Position numbers and translations under genes: made by a program
Source: Apostichopus japonicus
Lineage: Eukaryota; Echinodermata; Holothuroidea; Aspidochirotida; Stichopodidae
DNA: 64,000 nt
Assembly (NCBI RefSeq): GCF_037975245.1
Contig: NC_092569.1
Location: forward strand, 28,226,168-28,290,167
Direction of reading: 5' to 3'
The notes under the pieces: model-generated
Told to the model about the DNA's origin: nothing
What the model saw: the letters and a program-made list of their open reading frames with translations, nothing else
Database searches by the model: none
In this document: positions 1 through 10,600 of the stretch, piece by piece
How the letters are laid out: the number at the start of each line of letters is the position of its first letter
How positions within the stretch are numbered: position 1 is the stretch's first letter

Positions 1-2490
1 GTAGTCACTCACCAGGTTTGTCATTATCACAGTCTGCTAACTGTGGCTTTTTATGTTAGGAGTTTTTCTTCAGAGCACATGTCACCTTTGATTTGTAAAA
101 AAACTCCTGAAATTCAGGGAGTTAAAATTTACTGTCTAAAGATAATTTAAAAAGATTTTTTTTTAACTTCAATCATCAATGTGGGTGTCAATTAAGGGAA
201 TAAGGAGGTACTGATGCAACTTTGATAAATGATAGTTGACTGCATCCAAATTAAACCAATGCCTAGGCTATACTTTTGAAGAAGAAAAAATTAGGCTGAA
301 TTCATGTTAGCCTAAAAAGGCTAGGCCAATGCTGACAATTAACACAAACCAAGATCATTTAACCATTTGGGCACTAGTTTATGGCATACTAAAAAGGGTC
401 TATATAATTAGGCCTGTATGTGTACACAACCCACAAGTTGCCAATGAGTATAGACCTAGCCTAACTAGTTTAGGCCTAGGCTACTTTGTTTACCTTAGAC
501 CTAGTTTAATTGGGCCTTATACGGTGCCATATTATGTAATTTGCTATAACAGTTGTAGTAATAGAAGGAATGGTCCAGGTCTAAGCCCAGGCGTAACTTA
601 TGCTTCAGGCTTAACTAAGGATTATGGCTTTACGTGATGCCTAGAGGCTAGCCCACCCTTTTACATTAAACTAAAAGTGATACTTTTTTAGGCTAGGCAT
701 AGCCTAGGCATACAATAACTAGGAATTAGGATAACTATATGTGCGACTGAAACTGACATGCCTATGATTAGGAGAGCTGGCATAATGAAATCGAATTTGT
801 GGATCGTAAAACGAGAGAGAATAGCCATGCATGTAATTACAGAAACCAGTCTGAACGTAAAATTCTCGCATTGCTTGTACATTACTCGTTTTACACTAGG
901 GCCTATGGCTAGTATGGGCCTAGGCTACACAGACTTTTTTTCATTAGATCTCCATCTTGTTCTTTCTACTTCCAAAAAATTCCTCTTCTTTTATGGTCAG
1001 TCGGATAATCAAACAACAATATCCATGTTCTGACCGATTGCAGCATCCCCAGCACCATTTCTTTCATAATTTCGTACTTTTTTCGTGTACACAAACGATA
1101 GTCTATACACTGTGAGTATGCGTGTCGTCTGCTATAAAGTTTTCAAGTGGACCTATTTTACCACCCTGTGTGGGCGTTTTCCCTCTCGACCAATCCAAAT
1201 CGGTTACATGGTTGGCCAAACTCTCTCTATATACGGCTCTGCTGGTAATCAGAGCCGTATATAGAGAGAGTTTGGCCAACCATGTAACCGATTTGGATTG
1301 GTCGAGAGGGAAAACGCCCACACAGGGTGGTAAAATAGGTCCACTTGAAAACTTTTTAGCAGGCGACACGCATACTCACAGTGTATAGACTATCGTTTGT
1401 GTACACGAAAAAAGTACGAAATTATGAAAGAAATGGTGCTGGGGATGCTGCAATCGGTCAGAACATGGATATTGTTGTTTGATTTTCCGACTGACCATAA
1501 AAGAAGAGGAATATTTTTGAAGTAGAAAGAACAAGATGGATATCTAATGAAAAAAAGTCTGTGTAGCCTAGGCCCATACTAGCCATAGGCCCTAGTGTAA
1601 TACGAGTAATGTACAAGCAATGCGAGAATTTTACGTTCAGACTGGTTTCTGTAATGACATGCATGGCTATTCTCTTTCGTTTTACGATCCACAAATTCGA
1701 TTTCATTATGCCAGCTCTTCTTATCATAGGCATGGCAGTTTCAGTCGCACATATAGTTATCCTAATTCCTAGTTATTGTATGCCTAGGCTATGCCTAGCC
1801 TAAAAAAGTATCACTTTTAGTTTAATGTAAAAGGGTGGGCTAGCCGCTAGGCATCACGTAAAGCCCTTATCCTTAGTTAAGCCCGAAGCATAAGTTAAGC
1901 CTGGGCTTACAGTAGTTAGACCTGGACCATTCTTGCTATTACTACAACTGTTATAGCACATTACATAATATGGCACAGTATAAGGCCCAATTAAAATAGG
2001 TCTATGGAAAACAAAGTAGCCTAGGCCTAAACTAGTTAGGCTAGGTCTATACTCATTGGCAACTTGTGGGTTGTGTATGCATACAGGCCTAATAATATAG
2101 ACCCTTTTAGTATGCCATAAACAAGTGCCCAAATGGTTAAATGATCTTGGTTTGTGTTAATTGTCAGCATTGGCCTAGCCTTTTTAGGCGAACATGAATT
2201 CAGCCTAATTTTTTCTTCTTCAAAAGTATAGCCTAGGCCTTGGTTTAATTTGGATGCAGTCAACTATCATTTATCAAAGTTGCATCAGTACCTCCTTATT
2301 CCCTTAATTGACACCCACATTGACAATTGAAGTTAAAAAAAATCTTTTTAAATTATCTTTAGATAGTAAATTTTAACTCCCTGAATTTCAGGACTTTTTT
2401 TACAAATCAAAGGTGACATGTGCTCTGAAGAAAAACTCCTAACATAAAAAGCCACAGTTAGCAGACTGTGATAAAGACAAACCTGGTGAC
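1..2490. repeat. Giant inverted repeat (about 1.23-kb arms, 10-nt spacer)
   Basis: The sequence from about position 8 to 1240 reappears as its reverse complement at 1251 to about 2484, separated only by a 10-base spacer (1241-1250). Position x pairs with about 2491-x over the whole length, with scattered substitutions and small indels, so the arms are slightly diverged. The arms are rich in the CCTAGGC motif. No transposase or tRNA-like sequence is seen. Open frames of 64-92 codons occur as mirror pairs on both strands, as a palindrome forces, and are not genes. It may be a foldback-type element or a local inverted duplication. The left edge touches the window start, so the true end there is uncertain. 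Confidence 0.93.
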
Positions 2491-2812
2491 TTCTAGACTG
2501 AAATCCAGTTCCTGCAACCACAGCAATAAAGTCTTCGTTTTAATCAATGCACTTGTGTGTTTGAAACTTTCAAATGGACACTCAATGGCAGTTGGTTAAG
2601 ATATAAGGTTTTACCTTCATCATGGAGAGTTGAAGGGAATCTGCCTCATCATCTGAATAATGGACTCAAGGATAGCAACAAATCATGATTGGATAATGAT
2701 TTTGAGCAAGTAAATATCTGGCAATTTGAAAGTTTGTATTATTTTATTACATATTATTTAAGCTGTTTAGCTCACACACAAGCAAATGATCGAGTGACAA
2801 CAACCGATGCAG

Positions 2813-3186
2813 TATATTTAAAGGTATTGAAGACTTGCCCTAAACCGCATGCCGCGCTCTGAAAAAGTTTACTTTCCGTTGCTTGCAAGTGAAGTTTTTT
2901 TTGTGTCGCTACAAAATGCAGACAGTAATGAAACCTGATACCTTGTTATCTTTTATCTAGACCTGAGATGTCCACGCTGCTATGTGCACTGTGTTGTGGG
3001 TATTGACTGTGATGTTTGTATTGACTGTACACTAATGTCTATTTACAGATGGTAGCAAGCTGTGTGTGTATTTTCTGGGATCAATGGTAGTGTCTAACAC
3101 TTCTGTTACACCGCATTCGAAACTAGGTCAGATAACCGGCATGAGACGTTTCTTTGTGCGGGAGTTTTCACACCCTTTAAAGAGAA
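2813..3186. mobile_element. MITE-like interspersed repeat, copy 1
   Basis: About 370 bp that recur in the same orientation near 60466-60801, with shared blocks such as TTTCCGTTGCTTGCAAGTGA and CCGGCATGAGACGTTTCTTT. The ends carry a short inverted match (TTTAAAGG at the left, CCTTTAAA at the right), as in non-autonomous DNA transposons. No coding capacity is seen. The family is not recognised. Confidence 0.7.
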
Positions 3187-3639
3187 GTATTTATATCCCA
3201 TTAATAGAGAAAGAATTATGTTTCAATTGGTAGCATGCAACTTAAAATTTTGCAAACATTAGATACAATCAAACAATAACAAGGTTCATTTACAAGGTAA
3301 TCTACTGCCCTTTATTTCACATTAGTCTGTCACATCAGAAGGTCACAGCTTTCAATAATTATTCAAACAAATTCCCTTGATGGGTGCTTCGTTAGATTCC
3401 TGCAATTTTCAAGTTTATCAATGTAATAAGTTCTGAATGTGGCAATGTGGAGAAGCTTTGGGATAATCTGTGGATAAGACTGCCAGACTATCAACAAGAT
3501 TCCACATCCATCCAACTGCTTCCTTCACCTCCTTGCAGATGTACCACATGTCCAAAAAAAAGTCAGCATTGGTTAATGTAATTAAAATCTGGCTTCCTCC
3601 TGAACTGGCAAATACACCTCAATTGTCAAGTACAGAGGT

Positions 3640-4014
3640 CAGTGTGAAACCAATGAAAGATCTTCTCAGCTTTCAAGAAAACAAAGACTTGAAGCCAAAT
3701 TGACAGAGGCCACACTGATACCATTCCACTCTCATAAGATGAAGGTATCACACACACTTCATTTTGCTTATGCGATGCAGTGCCTGGTAGACTGTGAGGG
3801 TCACCCAATGGATATTTTAACAACTGCCTGGTTTATAGAGCTCTGCAACAGATAATTCATCCTGATGTCTAGTCGTCATCCTGTCATGGCCTTGAGCAAG
3901 TTGAACCCACTTCAACACAAAGCAGCTATTGAATTCTTGTCTAGGTACTGTCAAATCCACATCACCATCATTGCTGGTTCCAGCTACGCTGACCATGATA
4001 AAAGAGTACAATGA
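3640..4014 (+). pseudogene. Decayed P-element/THAP9-like transposase fragment
   Basis: One + frame (codons in register with 3685) stays open with protein-like composition from about 3640 to a stop at 4012-4014, broken by one TAA at about 3850. It contains the blocks KLTEATLIPFHSHKMKV and, after the internal stop, FILMSSRHPVMALSKLN. P-element and THAP9 transposases have an 'LT..HI......MKV..A.QV.S' stretch followed by a 'wFd.MNSR' stretch in the same order, which is the basis for the call; that comparison is from memory. The N-terminal THAP and catalytic regions are not seen. A different transposase family is possible. Confidence 0.45.
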
Positions 4015-4654
4015 GGGCTTTTTAATTCACCCAACAGAGCTTGCATTCCAGTACCTTTGGGCAGCTGAAAAGATATTCAGAAATTGTTATATATGAGTGT
4101 GTTTGTATGCATGCATATGTGTGATTTTCTTGCTTTACAGAACAGCTCCATTTTGATAAGCTATGTAACGTGGAAACCTGCCAATCATATGTTTGAAATA
4201 GGACAGGCTGAAACGATTCTTAAATGGAAAGCTTAACAACTTCTTGCATTTTTATACATCACTGTTCAGGTAAGGCCAGTAAGGGCAGTATGAAGAATAA
4301 GTAACAATTAATAATTATCATTATGGCCATTTGCTGTCTGCATAATAACAAACTGAATGATGTCATCAGCCCTGTGCTCAGTTGACAACACTGACAAGTA
4401 GGCACACTATGTCAGTGTGATCCATGAAACCTTATTAAGGACATGACCTTATAGTATATATGTTAATGGAAAATACATAAGCTACAACATACACCAGTCT
4501 TCAGTTGTTGCAGGGTTTTTTTTTCTCGACAGACCCATTCAATCTGTTGCACCTACTATAGCCTAGTACTACATTCCTGAGAAATTAACACCACAATATC
4601 AGTCTTAGGTTTGCCCACAGACTCCCAACTATTGCTAACTCCTACACTCAAGTA

Positions 4655-4985
4655 TATAGTTTAGTTTAGTAGAAAAAAAGACCAGGAGAGACATTCAAGT
4701 CCCCATTAAGGACCCTAAGGCTATATGAGAGGAATAAAACCGAGGCCATCAAATGTCATACCCAATTACAATGCTTAATGTACTCATCCAAAGTATTCTT
4801 AAACCTATTCACACTACTTGCAATTCAACCTTCTCAGGCAAACCATTCCATCCATTCACAACCCTTGTATAAGTTGTATTAGACTTTAGAGAAAAAGTTA
4901 TGCCGAATATTAATCCTACTATGTAACTTCTGGAGTTTAATACAATGACCTCTGGTACAACTACTTTTTGGCAAACCTGAAATGA
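4655..4985 (-). pseudogene. LINE retrotransposon 3'-end fragment (RT C-terminus and tail)
   Basis: Read on the - strand, this stretch encodes RVVNGWNGLPEKVELQVV and, after a frameshift, VNRFKNTLDEYIKHCNWV followed by a stop. The pattern 'R.VN.WN.LP..VV....VN.FKN.LD' is the usual C-terminal end of non-LTR (CR1/Jockey-type) reverse transcriptases. The frameshift and missing upstream domains mark a dead, 5'-truncated copy. Confidence 0.65.
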
Positions 4986-5450
4986 TCAGTGAAGCATAAA
5001 TTGTCATTTTATGTGTAGGCCTACTTAATTTAATTGAAGGATCTATTAATGAAGGCCTGATGCTATAGTTGTGCGTCTGTAATCTAGCCTAGCCAGGACT
5101 GTGATGTGTGCTTTTCGTTTGTATGACTAAAGTAGGACTAGTAGTATGAGGCGTAAAATAAAACAAGTGTAATGACAGGTTTTCAGCTAGTTTTCTATGC
5201 ATTTCAGGTGTGAAGATAAACGTAAATGTCGTTAACTAACGCATACTCTAATTCATTACCTGATATCCATTTTGTTCCTCGTATGCCTGTCAAAATCTGA
5301 CATTCTGAGTTGCTTCGTTTGTTCGCAACGAGAACAGTGTGCAAAGCTGCTATATATTGTGTGTGGTGTTTTTCGTGTTTCGCGCAACTGGTAACGACAA
5401 CTGGACCTATTTTGATGCCCATGGTTTGCGTGTGACGTCACAAATCGCCA

Positions 5451-6590
5451 GTTGGCCAAACTCTCTCTATATACGGCTCTGCTGGTAATCTGTAAGCACT
5501 GCCCTCTACTGGTTACCAGCTCAATCTGGTCTGCTGCCCTCGCTGAACCATGTTTAGAGCATCTGGTCACCAGAGCCATGTATACGGCTCTGCTGGTAAT
5601 CTATAAGCACTGCCCTCTACTGGTTACCAGCTCAATCTGGTCTGCTGCCCTCACTGTACCATGTCTAGAGCATCTGGTAACCAGAGCCATATATATGGCT
5701 CTGCTGGTAATCTATAAGCACTGCCCTCTACTGGTTACCAGCTCAACCTGGTCTGCTGCCCTCGCTGTACCATGTCTAGAGCAACTGGTAACCAGAGCCA
5801 TATATACGGCTCTGCTGGTAATCTATAATCACAGCCCTCTACTGGTTACCAGCTCAATCTGGTCTGCTGCCCTCGCTGAACCATGTCTAGAGCATCTGGT
5901 AACCAGAGCCATATATATGGCTCTGCTGGTAATCTATAAGCACTGCCCTCTACTGGTTACCAGCTCAACCTGGTCTGCTGCGCTCGCTGTACCATGTCTA
6001 GAGCAACTGGTAACCAGAGCCATATATACGGCTCTGCTGGTAATCTATTATCACAGCCCTCTACTGGTTACCAGCTCAATCTGGTCTGCTGCCCTCGCTG
6101 AACCATGTCTAGAGCATCTGGTCACCAGAGCCATATATACGGCTCTGCTGGTAACCTATAAGCACTGCCCTCTACTGGTTACCAGCTCAATCTGGTCTGC
6201 TGCCCTCGCTGAACCATGTCTAGAGCATCTGGTAACCAGAGCCTTATATATGGCTCTGCTGTAACCTATAAGCACTGCCCTCTACTGGTTACCAGCTCAA
6301 TCTGGTCTTCTGCCCTGACTGTACCTTGTCTAGATCATCTTGTAACCTATAAGCACTGCCCTCTACTGGTTACCAGCTCAATCTGGTCTGCTCACCTTGC
6401 TGAACCATGTCTAGAGCATCTGGTAACCGGGGCCATATATAAGGCTCTGCTAGTAACCTATAAGCACTGCCCTCTACAAGTTACCAGCTCAATCTGGTCT
6501 TCTGCCCTCACTGTACCCTGTCTAGAGCATCTGGTTACCTATAACCACTGCCCTCTACTGGTTACCAGCTCAATCTGGTCTTCTGCCCTA
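5451..6590. repeat. 111-bp minisatellite array
   Basis: Unit starts at 5581, 5692, 5803, 5914, 6025, 6136 and 6247 are spaced exactly 111 bp (37 codons). A one-base deletion near 6261 then breaks the phase, and the remaining units to 6590 are shortened. Units alternate between two variants, e.g. GCATCTGGT and GCAACTGGT. Each junction carries a short inverted repeat (GGTAACCAGAGCC to GGCTCTGCTGGTAA). The array opens with 40 bases (5451-5490) identical to 1211-1250 at the palindrome centre. The 270-codon frame through it exists because the period is a multiple of three and is not taken as a gene. Confidence 0.95.
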
Positions 6591-7317
6591 CTTCTCATTC
6601 TACCATCTCAAGTGTCAAAAGCTCTAGAAATACATACTTTTCTTCAAAATTATGTAGTCTGATTCTTGATGGTAGGAAAACAATGTTCATCGATCATCAA
6701 AATGTATATTTTGAGTTGTATTTTGAATTTTGTTTCCATCAATTGGACCCAGCCATATATTATATATGTGGTTACCAACAGTTCCATCTTAAAAAAACCA
6801 TTGATAAACCATTGAATCCAATGCACAAAATGTATGTTGCATAAAATTTAATGTTTTGACCTCAGTGTATCTTTTGTGAAGCTTTAAAGTTTATACATCA
6901 CCAATTCAGTTCCTGGGAGGACCTGTTAATCTTTAACAGTTAGCTGATAGAGTCAGCTTATTTCTACAGATAGATTTAAACCTTTCTTTTAGCAGTTGGG
7001 TATACAACCACTAATTTGTGCAGGCAAATTCAAGCTTTAACCAGTTCTGGAAGTTGTGGTATCGATAACACTGTGTTCTGATTACTAACTGAAACCAAGA
7101 GAGAATTTGCTCAATGTGTAGGAATTTGTTTATTCAATTCCATTGTATTTGTATTTAGGGCCGCTCCACATACACTACACTTGAAGAGCACCAAAATGCT
7201 TTAGTTTTCTACCATCATATCCTGGTGCTAGAGTGCAGAAACAGAAGCAGCCTGAAACAAAGAGCAGAAAACTAAGGAATAATTAATAGTGCCATTTATT
7301 TTCTAGTGCAAAATATC

Positions 7318-7505
7318 ACCTTTAGAATGGAATAAATTTAGGTAGAGAAATGGATAACGGATGTAACAGATCTTAACTGAAAGTTTAGCATGGAATAACG
7401 TAAGGAGAGAAATGGATAATGGGTGTGGCATATATGTCAAATGAAAGTTTAGAATGGAATAACCTTAGGTAGAGAAATGGGTAACGGGTGTCTAAAATGA
7501 AAAGT
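7318..7505. repeat. Short tandem array, about 65-bp unit, three copies
   Basis: The phrase GGAATAA...GAGAAATGG(A/G)TAA recurs at about 7328, 7391 and 7455, with imperfect spacers between. It lies just upstream of the first recognised Ig exon. No coding potential. Confidence 0.7.
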
Positions 7506-7674
7506 TGACTAATCAGTCTAACAATGTGCGATATCAGTAAAGTTTAGTCAGTGATTTACAATATGTTCACTGGTCACCAATAGTCTGTCGCAGGTGCTAA
7601 CATGCATTATTATTAATTTCCTTCCATTATCAGTGTATCACCAATGCATTGTTTATTCCATGATCATTTTACAG

Positions 7675-10600
7675 CAACCCTTGATGACGTTCTGGTTTCA
7701 TCATCCTGTGATATTTCTACCAGCATCTGTGTCTTGGAGTGTCAAGTTGCATACACATCTATACCTCCCAACGTCACCTGGCACGCACCTCCATCCCTCC
7801 CGCAGATAAGTTCCGGGGACGTGATTGGACGGATGAGCATTACAGAAGCACCACTCGTAGGGCTGATAACTTCAAGTTTAATGATAACAGATGCAGATCC
7901 GGGCCAGGACAACATGAACTATACCTGTCAAGCCAACCTCTTCAGTGTTACCTCTCTACAGAATACAACATATTTAGAGATTCCAATTGGTAAGAATCTC
8001 TCAATTGTGTGCATATGTGTTGTAGTGGGAAGGTGCCAGATGAGTGTGGGGGGAGGGGTGGGTGGGGGTGGGGGGGGGGGGGGGTGGTCACTGCACCCAC
8101 CATCAAAAACCCTCAATTAAGTGCAGCAATGGTGTAGACACTTTGCTCTGACAAGGTAACCTTTCCATACTGTACTCAGAAATGAATTAGAAAATATATT
8201 TATTTTTAAACCTGCTTGCTTCATTCCACATGCCATAACTGACTTACAGCTATCATATGAACTCGATACAGACAGCCTACAAAACATTTTAAGTATCTAG
8301 TGTGTCTCAGCTTATCCTCATAATACTGTTAATACTGCCATCAATAGTGGAGCTTAAGGACTAGGTAGAGCTCCATTAGAGGTAAGAATATTAAGCTTAA
8401 TTTTATGACATCAAAACCTAAAAGGCAAAGGTGAAAACAAAGCTATCTTCTGTGTGCAAGGAGACCAATGCTTCATAATGTTATGCAGACATGATACTAC
8501 ACACAGTCCTGTTTCTTGAAAGATGTCAGAAAGAAGCCAAGTTGGATTTCATCATTTATATATCGACAAGGAGCAATAATTAATACTCTATTAATACTTA
8601 AATATTCATGTATGCAAAGTTCTTCATATTTCGTTCCTCTCAACAGCGGATGATTCCCAGGTGATCTCTCTGGATGGACAGTACAACGGCTCTGCTCAAC
8701 ATTATCAACTATTGTGTGTTGTAAGCTTTACTGGTCTTCAAGCAAACATTACTTGGATGACTCCAACAGGTGAAAACATTACAGAGACACAGCCAGGGTA
8801 AGTAATCTATAATAATAATAATAATAATCAGCAGTTATTTTTACGACGCTTAAGGGACCAAAAATGTGGGTGAAACCCGCAAGGGCTTATGGATTACAAC
8901 TTACACGTCGGGTAGCTTCCAATTCAACATTTTAACTCAAATTTGGAATCTTTTCGAATTAGAAAGTCATTTCAGATGGGAAAACCGTAGATTGCTCTTG
9001 GATGAAAAACCCACCTTACTATGACCCGGCCGGGAATCAAACCCCGAACCTCCCGATTGCTATGCCTCATTGCTTTAAATGCTACCGCCTTTATCCACTC
9101 GGCCACAGCACAGAAGTTTACCAATCTGTGACATTCTTTTACACATAATTTTGACAATATTAATTTTTTTATTAATTTTTTATTTTATTGTCAAAGTGTT
9201 ATCTTATTACAGTTAAAATCGCTGGTTGCTTCTCAACGGATAATATCTCATCGCATAGATTTATTACCACTGCCTCTGGTGAGGATCCAAGGGTGTGTGT
9301 GGGGGTGAGGGGGGTGTGTCTAATAATATACCTCAGTATGCACCATTGAAGTCTACAATTTCAGTTTTTTTTCTGAGGGAGGACAGTGGAGGACCCCCTA
9401 TAATGGGTTGGCTTCAAAAACTCAAAGTTCATTCCAATTAAAATGAAATATAACCAAATACATCTTTCGCTATAGTTTAAACAAAAGAAAAAAAAATTGT
9501 GAGTTAATTAAACACAGAACATTTCTTTCACTGAAATTAAGAGACTGAAACAGCCATACTTAATGTCAAACCATGATGGTCTAACCCAGTGGTTTCAAAG
9601 ATAGATTAATGTTTGCTGATCGATAATTCAATGTATACATAAATGTTTACTTATCTTTAATTGAATGAATACATAAATGTTGTGTACTATAATGACATAT
9701 ATATATAAATAGAGTATTGGTATTCATCGTCTGTATCACTTGTAGCTAATTATTAGTCAAATTTTATAACTTTTTTGACCCTTTTTTTATTTTTTTTGTC
9801 TTACATGTTCATAACAGATCCAAATTCACTGTCATGCAACAAGTCATAGGTACCAACATCACATCTGAGCTGTTTGTAAATTCAAGTGACCTTTCTCAAG
9901 ATGACGGATACTATTCTTGTCTAGCCAGTCAAGACGACATCGTAAAAGACAGTGCAGTCATTGGAATATTTCAAGGTAAAGTTGTAGAATTTTGTTCCAC
10001 ACGTCAGAAAAACTTTTGACATCATATTGAAAAGAAAGAGTACTTACAGTCATGATAGGAAATATGTAAGACGCCAGAGATTGAGATGTGTTTTTAGATT
10101 TAAATACGAGAAATAGATAAAAAAGAATAAGAAACAGAAGATGTGTACAGCTAACAAATACAAGTCTAAGACTAAATACATTAAACCTATAGAAGGTCTC
10201 TTACTAAGTAGAAGAAATGAAAAGATTGTAGCCTATAGACCTCTTAAGGCCTCCCCACATCCCCGCACGTTGACTGACTGATCACGACACAACTTAACTT
10301 CCACCAACCCCATACCTTGACTGACTCTTCAGTTTTCATGTCACATTCAAGCTTATTCCCCTGTGATCAGTGGCAGAGCGTCCATACAGTCAGGGGGGGG
10401 GGGGCTGAATCATAGGATGGAAATTCCCCAAACTAGGACTGGCGATGAAAAATTATGGAGTTTTTGTCATATACCCAATAGACTGCCATTAAAGAATTCC
10501 TTTAAGCGCAAGCACACTACTCGACTATCCACAACTGTCTCCATGACAATGGTTTCAAGTTGAGTCAAAGTCAGTCAAAGTCTTCTGTGTGGCCGGCTAA

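Noticed and set aside
329-2263. Eight or more open frames of 64-92 codons in the first 2.3 kb
   Set aside because: They occur as mirror-image pairs on opposite strands because the sequence is a palindrome, and show no family motif.
5452-6264. 270-codon open frame with 37-residue repeats
   Set aside because: It follows the 111-bp minisatellite exactly; the frame is open because the period is divisible by three. There is no promoter, intron or domain evidence.
7928-8116. Pro-rich frame on the - strand
   Set aside because: Poly-Pro is the complement of the intronic G-run.
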